Shown here: one piece after another, positions 1 to 8,928 of the stretch | Layout: every line of letters starts with the position of its first letter | Position numbering within the stretch: position 1 is the first letter of the stretch | Assembly: GCA_964291485.2 (NCBI GenBank) | Contig: OZ220224.1 | Span: forward strand, 4,402,001-4,466,000 | Reading direction: 5' to 3' | DNA length: 64,000 nucleotides | From: Kistimonas sp964291485 | GTDB lineage: Bacteria; Pseudomonadota; Gammaproteobacteria; Pseudomonadales; Endozoicomonadaceae | The notes under the pieces: generated by a model | The model's database searches: none | Told to the model about the DNA's origin: nothing | The model's input: only the letters and a program-made list of their open reading frames with translations | Position numbers and translations under genes: made by a program

Positions 1-131
1 AGTTCTTCAGCCACAGCGGTCGTTGTGTGTTCAAGGTTTACCTGAGCCGCAATGAACAGAAGCAGATTCTTCCGGAACAACAGGAACGTTTCGAAGCGCT
101 GGCTCAACTCGCCTCACAGCAGGCCGCCTGA
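1..131 (+). CDS. C-terminal tail of an unidentified protein (partial)
   Basis: An open frame enters from the left edge and ends at TGA 129-131. It gives about 42 residues ending in a Glu/Gln/Ala-rich helical tail (ILPEQQERFEALAQLASQQA). The frame is open with a clear stop and gamma-like codon use, so a real gene end is likely. The family cannot be told from this tail, and nothing is claimed about function. Confidence 0.45.
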   Translation, partial: FFSHSGRCVFKVYLSRNEQKQILPEQQERFEALAQLASQQAA

Positions 132-218
132 TCGTTATTGGTAGCTGCACCAACGACGGTGCAGCACATCTTTCCGGACAGGCTCTCTTCAGAGTGACAG
201 ATGTTGGAAAAAGAACTG

Positions 219-725
219 TCACGAGTAGGAAGCAATCGTCTTGTCTGCCCAACTCGATCGCTCATAGCTGTTACCGTTTTGAAGCTGTAAACCCCAATTG
301 TACATTTTAGCGACCAAATACGGTGCGTAATACATACCGATTAATAAGCCTGCAGAAGCTCCGGCATAAGCCCCAACAATAGCACCAAGGGCCGCACCTA
401 CAGGGCCACCGAACGCTCCGTACCCAAAACCAATGACTCCCAAAAGACTACCGCCAAAACATACACATAGCGGAACAAAAAACACAGTTGAGCAAACAGC
501 CAACACTATACCCAAGACTCTTCCAGTCTTACGCTCAGCTAAGTTTGTTGTGGCTGTAGACGCAGGCTGTTTCATATCACTAACAGAAGAAGGTGCAACT
601 GAGCCAACAGTATGAGACTCAAATGTGGGTCTATCTGCATGCGAATCACCACTAGCCTTCTTATCTTGGGCTTCTGGTACCTGAAAACCTGAAGTTGCTT
701 TTGCTGCAAGAGCGGGTGCTGCCAT
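219..725 (-). CDS. Glycine-zipper membrane protein, unknown function
   Basis: This 168-residue protein is not recognised. Residues 1-65 are polar, Ser/Thr/Ala-rich and probably disordered. Residues about 67-140 are strongly hydrophobic and glycine-rich, with GxxxG-type spacing (GFGYGAFGGPVGAALGAIVG), which is typical of glycine-zipper segments that pack in or insert into membranes. The C-terminus is polar. An AGGAGG ribosome-binding site lies 6 nt before the ATG, so it is probably expressed. There is no signal peptide at the extreme N-terminus. A polar disordered N-terminus before a membrane hairpin resembles some type III effectors and translocators, but that is inference. It is a lone gene among unrelated neighbours. 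Confidence 0.6.
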   Translation of the reverse strand: MAAPALAAKATSGFQVPEAQDKKASGDSHADRPTFESHTVGSVAPSSVSDMKQPASTATTNLAERKTGRVLGIVLAVCSTVFFVPLCVCFGGSLLGVIGFGYGAFGGPVGAALGAIVGAYAGASAGLLIGMYYAPYLVAKMYNWGLQLQNGNSYERSSWADKTIASYS

Positions 726-1005
726 ATGAAACCTCCTGTTAACTAATGGCTATACATTTGTATATGTATTTTGTTGTTTTACTATTTTAGACTGCAGGCA
801 ATACGTTTAGTTCCCTTCCTTCTTCAAGGAAGCCAACAATAATCCACTGAAAATAAAGTGTTAATAGAAAAATCTGTGTCTCTATAGACGTTGATCCAGC
901 TACACCCACGATGACTGGAACACATACAAATTCATGAGTCGTGTACAGACCATAACCCTCTTGCGCTAGAATGGCACACCACCGTTTTTCCACAGCGCAA
1001 TCAAA

Positions 1006-1323
1006 ATGATAAAACTCTGTCGTCTGGATGCGATTCCCGAAAATGGCAGTAAAGGCTTTACTACGGACAAAGGCGATTTTTTTGCCGTAAAGAAAGCCGG
1101 TAAAATCTACCTTTACGAAAACAGCTGTCCGCACATGAGTATCAACCTGGAATGGCAACCGGATCAGTTTCTCGATCATGAGAAACGGCTGATTCAGTGC
1201 GCTACCCATGGTGCCCAGTTCCTGATGGAAACCGGTGAATGCGTTGCCGGCCCCTGCGAGGGCGACCACCTGACCCAAGTTTCTTATCTGATCCAGGACG
1301 ATACCCTGTACCTGCCAGACTGA
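1006..1323 (+). CDS. Rieske-type [2Fe-2S] ferredoxin-like protein
   Basis: This 105-residue protein has the two Rieske cluster motifs: C-P-H at about residues 41-43 (NSCPHMSINLEW) and C-A-T-H-G at about residues 69-73 (IQCATHGAQF). The His/Cys pairs would bind a [2Fe-2S] cluster. It is a single small Rieske domain with no membrane anchor or catalytic domain, so it is likely a cytoplasmic electron carrier or the ferredoxin of an oxygenase. Its partner is not in the window. The ATG at 1006 begins just before the domain. The next gene follows after 30 bp in the same direction, so they may be co-transcribed. Confidence 0.85.
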   Translation: MIKLCRLDAIPENGSKGFTTDKGDFFAVKKAGKIYLYENSCPHMSINLEWQPDQFLDHEKRLIQCATHGAQFLMETGECVAGPCEGDHLTQVSYLIQDDTLYLPD

Positions 1324-1353
1324 TCAGACCGAACAACCTGAGAGCACATTATC

Positions 1354-1560
1354 ATGCGTTACCTGTTGGCTATTTTGCTTCCTCCCATTGCCGTCCTGCT
1401 GTGTGGCAAACCATTTCAGGCGATACTGAATCTGATCCTGACCCTTTGTTTCTGGATACCGGGTGCGGCTCACGCACTGTTTGTTGTTCACAGCCATCTG
1501 GCGGACAAGCGTACAGAAAAAGTCATTGATGCGATCGAACGGGGAAAAAATAATGATTAA
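1354..1560 (+). CDS. Pmp3/YqaE (UPF0057) family small membrane protein
   Basis: This 68-residue protein has two transmembrane segments and the Pmp3/YqaE layout: a short hydrophobic start (RYLLAILLPPIAVLL), a Gly/Lys-containing turn, then a second helix holding FWIPGAAHALFVV. Family members are small inner-membrane proteolipids linked to stress and membrane-potential homeostasis. Its stop codon overlaps the start of the downstream lipoprotein gene by 8 nt, so translation of the two is probably coupled. Confidence 0.85.
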   Translation: MRYLLAILLPPIAVLLCGKPFQAILNLILTLCFWIPGAAHALFVVHSHLADKRTEKVIDAIERGKNND

Positions 1561-2212
1561 AGCATCCGCACTACGACAGCTGTCGTTCCTGTTACTGGCA
1601 GGCGTCATGCTGTCTGGTTGCCAGAGCACCTATTACAAGGCCATGGAGCAGGTTGGCTTCCATAAACGGGATATCATGGTTGACCGGATTGAGGACACCC
1701 AAAAATCCCAGCAGGAGGCTCAGGAGCAGTTTCAGTCCGCACTGGATCAGTTCCGCAGCGTAGTCGCCTTTGATGGCGGAGATCTGGAATCCGTTTACAA
1801 CCGTTTAAACAACGAGTACGAAAGCAGTTATTCTGCTGCTGAGAAAGTTCGTGAACGGATCAATGGCGTGCGTGACGTTTCCGAAGCCCTGTTCGATGAA
1901 TGGGAAGATGAACTCAGCCTGTATTCCAGTTCAACCCTGCGTGCCGAGAGCAGCCGGAAACTGAAAGACACACGTCGTCGTTATGACCAGATGATGGCCA
2001 GCATGGTGAAAGCCGAAAAAAGGATGCAGCCAGTGCTGGATGCCCTGCATGATCAGGTACTTTATCTGAAGCACAACCTCAATGCGCGCGCCATTGCTGC
2101 GCTGAAAGGCGAATTCAGCAGCATCAAGTCAGATATCGACAAGCTGCTGCAAGAGATGCAGACGTCTATCAGAGAATCTCAGGCGTTTATCAACACCCTG
2201 AAGAATCAGTAA
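1553..2212 (+). CDS. DUF2959 family lipoprotein
   Basis: The protein has 219 residues from the ATG at 1553. A longer frame opens at 1463, but only the 1553 start puts a lipoprotein signal at the N-terminus: a hydrophobic stretch followed by the lipobox LSGC, with the lipidated Cys at about residue 22. The rest is highly charged and predicted to be almost wholly alpha-helical coiled coil, as in the DUF2959 family, whose function is unknown. The start overlaps the stop of the Pmp3-type gene. Residue 2 after the Cys is Ser, which favours outer-membrane sorting. Confidence 0.8.
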   Translation: MIKASALRQLSFLLLAGVMLSGCQSTYYKAMEQVGFHKRDIMVDRIEDTQKSQQEAQEQFQSALDQFRSVVAFDGGDLESVYNRLNNEYESSYSAAEKVRERINGVRDVSEALFDEWEDELSLYSSSTLRAESSRKLKDTRRRYDQMMASMVKAEKRMQPVLDALHDQVLYLKHNLNARAIAALKGEFSSIKSDIDKLLQEMQTSIRESQAFINTLKNQ

Positions 2213-2248
2213 ACCCTGCCAGTGCCGGGCAGGTGCCCGGCATCTGTA

Positions 2249-2977
2249 TCACACACGCACGTCCAGACAATGATCCAGTGTAATTCTGTCAGCGGAAAGG
2301 TTTCCGCCACAGGCTACGACTTCAACGCCTGCTTGAATAGCCTCCCGCAATACCTGACCGTATAACGGATCAATATCATCGGCCGGAGCAACAAACTGAA
2401 TGCCTGAATGCTGCACACAAAAAACCAGCATGGCTCTTGCGCCGGATTCCACCACACGCATCAGTTCCCTGAGGTGTTTTGTTCCCCGGGAGGTAACGGC
2501 ATCAGGAAAAAGTCCGAGACCGTCGCTCATCGCCAGCGTCACATTCTTTACTTCCACATAACAGTCAGGTTGACCTTCACCGGACAGCAGCAGATCAATA
2601 CGGCTGTTTTCATCGCCGTATTTCACTTCCTGACGAATACTGTCATAACCGTTCAATGAAGGAATGACGCTCTGCTCAATTGCCTCCCGCACCAGCGCAT
2701 TGGCACGTCCCGTGTTGATACCGGCAACCGCATACCCGATTCCACCCTTCCGGGTAACGGGTACTTCCACTAGCTCCCATGTGCACGGGTATTTCCGTTT
2801 CGGGTTGCCGGAATCCGAGTACCAGACCCTGGCGCCTTCAGGCTGACAATTTTTCATCGAGCCCGTATTAGGGCAATGCAGGGTTATTTCAGAGCCATCT
2901 GGGAGGGCAACATCGGCCATAAAACGTTTGTAACGGCGGATTAGTCTGGCTTCTGACAAAGGTGGATCAAACTGCAC
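2249..2977 (-). CDS. sfsA: DNA/RNA nuclease SfsA
   Basis: Homologue of SfsA, a nucleic-acid-binding nuclease first known as a sugar fermentation stimulation protein. Family landmarks are present: EARLIRRYKRFMADV near the start, HCPNTGSM, the E/D-rich catalytic region with YVEVKNVTL, and a C-terminal HCLDVRV. The frame can be extended to a TTG at 3013, but that codon has no ribosome-binding site. GTG at 2977 is preceded by GGGAGGGG at good spacing and gives 242 residues, close to the usual 230-240. In Pseudomonas sfsA also lies next to dksA, as here, where it is divergent. Confidence 0.9.
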   Translation of the reverse strand: MQFDPPLSEARLIRRYKRFMADVALPDGSEITLHCPNTGSMKNCQPEGARVWYSDSGNPKRKYPCTWELVEVPVTRKGGIGYAVAGINTGRANALVREAIEQSVIPSLNGYDSIRQEVKYGDENSRIDLLLSGEGQPDCYVEVKNVTLAMSDGLGLFPDAVTSRGTKHLRELMRVVESGARAMLVFCVQHSGIQFVAPADDIDPLYGQVLREAIQAGVEVVACGGNLSADRITLDHCLDVRV

Positions 2978-3389
2978 GGAACCCCTCCCTGATGGCAACA
3001 GGATGTGTTTCAAGCGATAAAATGAACTGACATTTTATAGGGAAATCCATGACATCACTATTCCAGAGAAACAGCCTGAACTGACAGAATTGGAATTAAT
3101 CACTCACAAATTGCTATCATGTCAAAAGACGCATAAGTAATTAAAAATATTTTATTTATTAAAAATTACTTTGTTCTATCTATTGGTACGCATTTCCATC
3201 TGGCTAAAGTCTAATTAGAATGGAAAAGTTTTACGTGACCTGAAACATTTTCTTGTAGCATCCTTAGAAATGTTCTGGTAGCTTTCCGCTCCTTGAGAAG
3301 CTGCCGACAGGTATTTACCACAGAGCGGCCTACTCGGGGGGCTTTGCCTCCTTCAGGATGATGACTTGGAGAGAAACGGGGCTGAAACC
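2978..3389. other. sfsA-dksA divergent intergenic region with AT-rich dyad
   Basis: About 410 bp without a convincing gene. It contains an AT-rich inverted repeat, AAGTAATT (3135-3142) and AATTACTT (3164-3171), with an almost pure A/T loop. Further down, GGGGGC (about 3337-3342) can pair with GCCTCC (about 3346-3351) in the presumed dksA leader. Both could be regulatory, since dksA is autoregulated in E. coli, but no known operator is recognised here. Confidence 0.35.
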
Positions 3390-3833
3390 ATGTCAGCACA
3401 GAACAAGCCAGAGACAGGCAACCTGCTGAAAAACTTCTCGCCTTACCAGGAGAAGAAGGGTGAAGAGTACATGTGCGATGCACAGCTCGATCACTTCACC
3501 AAAATCCTCCAGCAATGGAAGCAGGAGCTGATGGAAGAGGTTGACCGGACGGTCACCCACATGAAAGACGAAGCCGCCAACTTCCCGGACCCTGCCGACC
3601 GTGCAAGCCAGGAAGAAGAGTTTAGTCTGGAACTGCGCACACGTGATCGTGAGCGGAAACTGATCAAGAAGATTGATCAAACACTTCAGCGTATCGAAGA
3701 CGGCGACTATGGCTTCTGCGATTCCTGCGGTGTCGAAATCGGCATCCGTCGTTTGGAAGCGCGGCCAACTGCCACCCTGTGTATTGACTGCAAAACCCTT
3801 GCAGAAATCAAAGAGCGCCAGCTGGGATCCTGA
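3390..3833 (+). CDS. dksA: RNA polymerase-binding transcription factor DksA
   Basis: DksA binds the secondary channel of RNA polymerase and potentiates ppGpp control of rRNA and amino-acid promoters. The product is 147 residues from ATG 3390; the open frame also reaches a TTG at 3366. A long helical hairpin carries the coiled-coil tip DPADRAS, which includes the Asp and Ala needed for activity. It is followed by the zinc finger CDSC-x17-CIDC and the C-terminal helix KTLAEIKERQ. All four Cys ligands are present, so this is the zinc-containing form rather than a Cys-poor DksA2. gluQ follows after 11 bp, the common gamma arrangement. Confidence 0.97.
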   Translation: MSAQNKPETGNLLKNFSPYQEKKGEEYMCDAQLDHFTKILQQWKQELMEEVDRTVTHMKDEAANFPDPADRASQEEEFSLELRTRDRERKLIKKIDQTLQRIEDGDYGFCDSCGVEIGIRRLEARPTATLCIDCKTLAEIKERQLGS

Positions 3834-3844
3834 TATCCCCATCT

Positions 3845-4747
3845 ATGGCAGCCACTCTCTACCGGGGGCGTTTCGCCCCCTCGCCTACCGGCCCCCTGCA
3901 TTTCGGTTCCCTTGTCGCGGCGCTTGCCAGTTACCTAGACGCAAGAGCGCATGAGGGGGAATGGTATGTCCGCATTGAAGACATTGATCCACCGAGAGAA
4001 GTCCCGGGTTCCAGTTCTGCAATTCTAAAGGCGCTGGAAGTCTATGGTTTAACCTGGGATGGCGAACTGGTCTGGCAACATAATCGTTATGATGCCTATC
4101 GGGAAGCGATAAGCCAGTTACGTCAACAGGGTGTTGCCTACCCCTGCACCTGTTCCAGAAAAGAACTGGCCGAGTATCACAATATTTACCCGGGAACCTG
4201 TCGCAAATGTACAGATGATCCGGACACGCCCTTTGCTATTCGCCTGAACTGTGGTGATGATGTCATCACATTCAATGACGACGTTCAGGGCGAACAACAG
4301 TTTGATATGAAGGAACTGGGTGACTTCATTATTTTCCGCAAAGACCAACTGTTTGCCTACCAGCTGGCTGTGACTGTCGATGATGCGTTTCAAGGTATCA
4401 CGCATATTGTGCGCGGGTCTGACTTACTCGACTCAACACCAAGACAGATTTGCCTGCAACGTCATCTGAAAGTCCCGACACCGGATTACGCACATATTCC
4501 TGTCATCATTAATCCTGACGGCAGCAAACTCAGCAAGCAGAACCTGGCGCCAGCCTTGCCGTTGGACAATCCGGCCCCCATGCTTCTGAAAGCGCTGCAC
4601 GCACTTCACATTCCTGTTGATGACGACATGATGTCATCAGACCCGGAAACCATTCTGACATACGCAATAAGACAATGGTCGTCTAAAAAACTACCGCAAA
4701 CCCTGTCCATTCTGGAACTCAGTTTACCCAGCGTTGCCGACAATTAA
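3845..4747 (+). CDS. gluQ: Glutamyl-Q tRNA(Asp) synthetase
   Basis: GluQRS attaches glutamate to the queuosine base of tRNA(Asp). It is a truncated glutamyl-tRNA synthetase without the anticodon-binding domain, and its 300 residues fit that. The N-terminus carries the class I signature APSPTGPLHFGSL (HIGH equivalent). A zinc site is visible as CTC at about residues 100-102 with the Tyr and Cys of YPGTCRKC. The KMSKS loop appears as SKLSKQN near residue 230. It follows dksA closely, so the two are probably co-transcribed. Confidence 0.96.
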   Translation: MAATLYRGRFAPSPTGPLHFGSLVAALASYLDARAHEGEWYVRIEDIDPPREVPGSSSAILKALEVYGLTWDGELVWQHNRYDAYREAISQLRQQGVAYPCTCSRKELAEYHNIYPGTCRKCTDDPDTPFAIRLNCGDDVITFNDDVQGEQQFDMKELGDFIIFRKDQLFAYQLAVTVDDAFQGITHIVRGSDLLDSTPRQICLQRHLKVPTPDYAHIPVIINPDGSKLSKQNLAPALPLDNPAPMLLKALHALHIPVDDDMMSSDPETILTYAIRQWSSKKLPQTLSILELSLPSVADN

Positions 4748-6003
4748 CGGGCAACATTTTCTGCACCAAAATTCATAAAACTGTCTTATTGCGTTTCACA
4801 AACGTTGTACTAAGTTTTATTAAGAATCGAAATAAACTTGCCAAGGAACAGGCAGCTGATGACCGCACAACCACTGAGGGTAATCCTCGTTCTGTCCATG
4901 ATCAGTTTCACGGGTATTACTCGTGGGGACGATACTGATCAACTGTTGGATATGAATCTGGAACAGCTGGTTGCTTCAGAAGTCACTTCCGTATCGAGAA
5001 AATCACAATCCATTCTTGCGGCACCTGCCGCTGTTTACTCCATTACCCAGGAAGATATCCGCCGAAGTGGCGCCAGGACCATACCCGACATTCTTCGTAT
5101 GGCCCCGGGTCTTCAGGTTTATAAACTCAACAACCATACCTGGTCAGTCAGCGCTCGTGGCAACAGCAGCATCTTCTCCAACAAAATCCTGATATTGATT
5201 GATGGTCGTTCTATCTACAGCCCTTTCATTGGCGGTGTTCACTGGGAAACCCAAGACATGCTGCTTGAAGATATTGAGCGCATTGAGGTTATCCGAGGTC
5301 CCGGTGCTGCAATGTGGGGCGCCAACTCGGTGAACGGGGTCATTAACATCATCACCCGCAGTGCACGGGTTACACAGGGCACATACGCAGAACTGGGTGC
5401 AGGTGATCTTGAAAAAGGCTTCGCCGCCATTCGCCATGGCGGTCAAATCGGCGAAGACATTTCCTACAGAGCCTACGTCAAACAGTTTGAACTGGGCGCA
5501 CAGGATGATTTAGGCAGCACGCTTGCTGCACGTGAGCAATATCTCGACGGTAGCGCAGAAGACAATCGCCGTATGAAGCAGACGGGCTTCAGAATTGACT
5601 GGGATAAAGGCGCCTTGGACACCGTCATGATCAAAGCCGATATCTACCGTGGTGAAACGTATGTGCCAGCCGTTGCCTTTGACAGCGGTATTGTTAATAG
5701 CTTTGTCACGCTTCCAATATTCCATCCCTTTGATACCCGTCAGTTTGGTGGCAACACCCACTGGCGCTGGACGCGTACCCTTGAAGATAATTCCGAAGCC
5801 GTTCTGCAGTTCTGGTATGACCGCTATGAAGCCAACAGTTATGTGTTGGATGAAGACCGCAACACCTGGGACATTGACTTCCAGTACAGCTTTGATCTGT
5901 CCAGCGCCACCAGTATCATCTGGGGACTGGGTTATCGCCACGTAGAAGACAACTTCCATAGTAATTACATCAGTGAATACGACAGCATGGTTGTCACCCC
6001 TAA

Positions 6004-6020
6004 GGAACCTGCGATTAAGT
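6004..6020 (+). repeat. IS5-type left terminal inverted repeat
   Basis: Reads GGAACCTGCGATTAAGT and matches the complement of the right end at 15 of 17 positions. The target duplication CTAA lies directly outside. Confidence 0.93.
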
Positions 6021-6067
6021 CCCCAATAATAAGCTAATCTCCACTCAGCCTTTGCCGGAGATCAGTC

Positions 6068-7039
6068 ATGGACCAACAGCTCAGCTTTTCTGACGCTGAA
6101 TTCACTCAAAAGCGTCGCCAGACCCGCAAAGAAATATTCCTTGCCCGTATGGATAAACTGATTCCCTGGCATCGTCTTGAGACAATTATTGAACCTCATT
6201 ACCCCAAACCCGGTAATGGGCGTAGACCGTACCCGTTATCCACCATGCTCCGGATACACTGCCTTCAGCAATGGTACAGCCTCAGTGATCCGGCCATGGA
6301 AGATGCCCTTTATGAAATTGCGTCCATGCGATTATTTGCCGGATTATCTCTGGATAAAGCAATTCCTGATCGCACAACCATTATGAACTTTCGACACCTG
6401 TTGGAGGCTCACAATCTGGCTCGGGCTATTTTCACGGACGTAAACCAATGGCTGACAGAGTCTGGTATCGTTTTGAAAGAAGGCTCTCTGGTCGATGCCA
6501 CGATCATCGAAGCTCCGACATCCACAAAGAATCAGACGGGGCAGCGAGATCCCCAAATGCACCAGACCAGAAAGGGTAACCAGTGGTATTTCGGAATGAA
6601 GGCGCATATTGGTGTCGATGCCCGTACAGGTTTGACTCATAGTCTGGCGACAACAGCCGCCAATGAACATGACCTTAATCAAGCCAGTAACCTGTTGCAC
6701 GGTGATGAACAGTTTGTCTTTGCCGATGCCGGCTACAGAGGAGCCGAGAAGCGAAAAGCGCTCAATACAGACGCTGTACAGTGGCATATAGCCGAACAAC
6801 CAGGCAAGTTAAAGAGACTCAGGAAACACCCTCGAATCAATAAAGTCATTTTGAAAACGGAATACCTGAAAGCCAGCATTCGAGCCAAGGTGGAACATCC
6901 CTTCAGAATCATCAAATGCCAGTTTGGATTTATCAAAGCCCGTTATCGGGGACTTCGGAAAAATGATGGCAAACTGGCGATGTTATTCGCTCTGGCAAAC
7001 ATGGTTAGACTGGACCAAATGATCCGGGCACAGGGTTAA
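6068..7039 (+). CDS. IS5-family DDE transposase
   Basis: This 323-residue transposase closely resembles that of E. coli IS5 along its whole length (KRRQTRKEIFLARMD, GNGRRPYPL, LRIHCLQQWY). The DDE catalytic residues are visible: Asp in LVDATIIEAP, Asp in FADAGYRG, and Glu in RAKVEHPFRIIK. It begins 64 bp inside the left IS end, ends 124 bp before the right end, and shows no frameshift. It catalyses movement of the element that inactivated the surrounding receptor gene. Confidence 0.97.
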   Translation: MDQQLSFSDAEFTQKRRQTRKEIFLARMDKLIPWHRLETIIEPHYPKPGNGRRPYPLSTMLRIHCLQQWYSLSDPAMEDALYEIASMRLFAGLSLDKAIPDRTTIMNFRHLLEAHNLARAIFTDVNQWLTESGIVLKEGSLVDATIIEAPTSTKNQTGQRDPQMHQTRKGNQWYFGMKAHIGVDARTGLTHSLATTAANEHDLNQASNLLHGDEQFVFADAGYRGAEKRKALNTDAVQWHIAEQPGKLKRLRKHPRINKVILKTEYLKASIRAKVEHPFRIIKCQFGFIKARYRGLRKNDGKLAMLFALANMVRLDQMIRAQG

Positions 7040-7146
7040 TGTATCCGAAAGCCGGACAACCGGCTTCAATGGTAAGAAACTGAGTAATTTTCAGGCTGGA
7101 TAATAGTGAATTAATGACTTTTCATTCACTGTGTTTCTTTAACGTC

Positions 7147-7163
7147 ACTTGCTCGCAGGTTCC
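7147..7163 (-). repeat. IS5-type right terminal inverted repeat
   Basis: On the minus strand it reads GGAACCTGCGAGCAAGT, differing from the left end at two positions. It is followed outside by the second CTAA copy. Confidence 0.93.
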
Positions 7164-8088
7164 CTAACCACTGGCGCACTGAACTGTACAGTGCCTACAT
7201 GCAGGGTGAATTCACACTTGTTCCGGAGAAGTGGAACCTGACGCTCAGCGGTCGCATCGAGCATAACGACATCACCGGCTATGAGTTACAGCCCAACGCG
7301 CGTTTGATTTATACGCCGGATGCCTACCAATCCTTTTGGGCAGCGCTGTCTAAAGCAGTAAGAACCCCCACCATGGCTGAGACCGGTATTGATATCGTCA
7401 ACCCTGGCCGCCAATACAACCGCAATGAATCACTCGATTCCGAAAAACTCATCGCCCTTGAGCTGGGGTATAAGCGGCAGTTTAACGACAAAATGTCGAT
7501 GGACAGCACTGTCTTTTTAAACCGTTTTGACGGTCTCAGTGGTCAGATAGATCTGGGCGCCTGTGCTGACTTTTTCACTGCCAGTCAACCGGCCATCGCC
7601 TTACCTACCTGTGAACGAACAACGCTGGAGAACCTGCTGGATGGATATGCCTACGGTCTGGAACTCAGCATGGACTGGAAAGTCAGGCAGAACTGGCTGT
7701 TAAAAGTCGCATATAGCCACCTGCAACAGGACATGCAGGCTAACCGCTCGGATGCCATCGCCAAAAACAGTGAAAAAACCCAGGAGGAAACCAGTGCCCA
7801 GAATAGTCTGAGCCTGATGAGCCGGCACAACCTGCCACATGGCTTTGAACTCGATATCTGGGTACGTTACAGCGACAGCCTGTCCGCGCCTGACATCAGC
7901 CTGCCATCGCTGACAACCATGGACGTGCGCATTGCAAAACGCTTTGGCAACATGGAACTCTCAATTACTGGCCAGAATCTGCTGGATAGCAGCCACCCTG
8001 AATTCGTGGATGTCCTCTCAGGCCAGATAACAACGGAAGTTCCCAGAAGTATCTATGGCAAAATAAGCTGGGATTTCTGAGGGTAACT

Positions 8089-8643
8089 ATGATGAACAAT
8101 CCTCGGAATAACCCAAAACCCTTTTCACGGATGATGGTCCTGTTCACCCTGCTGTCAGCCTGCCTGTTCAGTCATGTCGCTAACGCAGAAAGTAACGACA
8201 ACAGCCAACTGAAAGCCGTCATACTCCTGAAAGCCCTCAAGTATGTTCAATGGCCCGCACAAACCCTGACCAACAACACCATAAGATTATGCATGGTTGG
8301 AAAAGGATCCATTAATAGAGAACTGAAAGCGCTCAGCGGAAAGAAGCTCTCGGGCAAGCAAGTACACGTCATATACTACGAAGCGTTAAAGAAAACCGAC
8401 TTGTGTCATCTGGCCTTTATTAATCGCTCAGCTGCCCATCAGCTTCATGAACTTGTCCGGCTACTGGATACACAGCCTGTTCTGACAGTCAGCGACATCC
8501 CCGCGTTTGCAACGAACGGTGGCATGTTCGAACTGAACGAAGGCAAGGAGAGAATCAGGCTGGTTGTCAATCTCAAGGCAACCCGGGCCAGTGGTTTTCT
8601 CATCGGTTCACAGTTATTGAGAATGTCTCGGGTCATACGCTAA
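8089..8643 (+). CDS. YfiR-family (DUF4154) periplasmic protein, copy 1
   Basis: The 184-residue product has a signal peptide ending near HVANA (residues about 28-33) and then a YfiR/DUF4154 domain: KAVILLKALKYVQWP, LCMVG, DTQPVLTVSDIPAFA, GGMFEL and a C-terminal SQLLRMSRVIR. In Pseudomonas, YfiR is a periplasmic repressor of the diguanylate cyclase YfiN. Here no cyclase is adjacent. The gene starts 8 bp after the disrupted receptor gene and must have been its operon partner. It is a paralogue of the protein at 25589-26140. Two Cys (LCMVG and DLCHL) are shared by both copies. Polar effects of the IS may reduce its expression. Confidence 0.88.
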   Translation: MMNNPRNNPKPFSRMMVLFTLLSACLFSHVANAESNDNSQLKAVILLKALKYVQWPAQTLTNNTIRLCMVGKGSINRELKALSGKKLSGKQVHVIYYEALKKTDLCHLAFINRSAAHQLHELVRLLDTQPVLTVSDIPAFATNGGMFELNEGKERIRLVVNLKATRASGFLIGSQLLRMSRVIR

Positions 8644-8751
8644 CACTCTCCACCGCAAAATCTTTCATAGCCATTCGTTGCGCCTTTCCCTTTGCTGTTC
8701 ACCCGTTTACCATGAGTTCCCATTACTGGCAGTCAGGTCTCATGGCAGGTT

Positions 8752-8928
8752 ATGTATCTCCATCGGCTGGTACTCTTACTCGTAATTGGCATTTACCTCT
8801 TTTCGCCCGCCATCATGCAGTGGTGGATTGAGTCGGCGGAGGGATGGTACCGCCCCTGGATTCTCTGGTTTATTCTCATTGTCGCCGGTTTCCTGCTGCA
8901 GACCAGAAGGGGGCAGGATGAGTTTTGA
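8752..8928 (+). CDS. CrbX-like small membrane protein upstream of CbrA
   Basis: A 58-residue ORF with two hydrophobic segments (LVLLLVIGIYLF and WILWFILIVAGFLL) separated by a Trp-rich loop (MQWWIESAEGWYRPW), ending QTRRGQDEF. A small ORF in exactly this place, overlapping the cbrA start, is the conserved crbX partner of cbrA in pseudomonads; here the overlap is 11 bp. The link rests on position, size and topology. The spacing to the AGG before the ATG is short (2 nt), so the exact start is less certain. Translational coupling to cbrA is likely. Confidence 0.72.
   Translation: MYLHRLVLLLVIGIYLFSPAIMQWWIESAEGWYRPWILWFILIVAGFLLQTRRGQDEF

Larger units (their letters stand above)
6004..7163 (+). 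mobile_element. IS5-family (IS5 subgroup) insertion sequence
   Basis: A complete 1160-bp element. The ends are imperfect inverted repeats beginning GGAACCTGCGA, the terminus type of the IS5 subgroup. They are flanked by the 4-bp direct repeat CTAA (6000-6003 and 7164-7167), the YTAA/YTAR target expected for IS5. It encodes one full-length transposase. The intact ends, open transposase and perfect target duplication indicate a recent and probably still mobile insertion. Confidence 0.96.
4859..8080 (+). pseudogene. TonB-dependent receptor gene interrupted by an IS5-type element
   Basis: Outer-membrane TonB-dependent receptor split by the IS at 6004-7163. The 5' part encodes a signal peptide, the plug domain (TSVSRKSQSI, RIEVIRGPGAAMWG, NGVINIITR) and the first barrel strands. 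It now stops inside the IS at 6037. The 3' part (7168-8080) resumes in the same frame to the C-terminal aromatic residue (ISWDF). Removing the IS and one 4-bp target copy (1164 bp) restores an uninterrupted frame of 685 codons. The rejoined stretch TPNHWRTELYSAYMQGE lines up with TTELYSAFIQDE in the intact paralogue at 23441-25561. The start is taken as ATG 4859; a TTG at 4838 would precede the signal peptide. Its ligand is unknown. Confidence 0.93.

Noticed and set aside
787..1278. 163-codon minus-strand frame over the Rieske gene
   Set aside because: The Rieske protein on the plus strand has both cluster motifs; this frame is its shadow.
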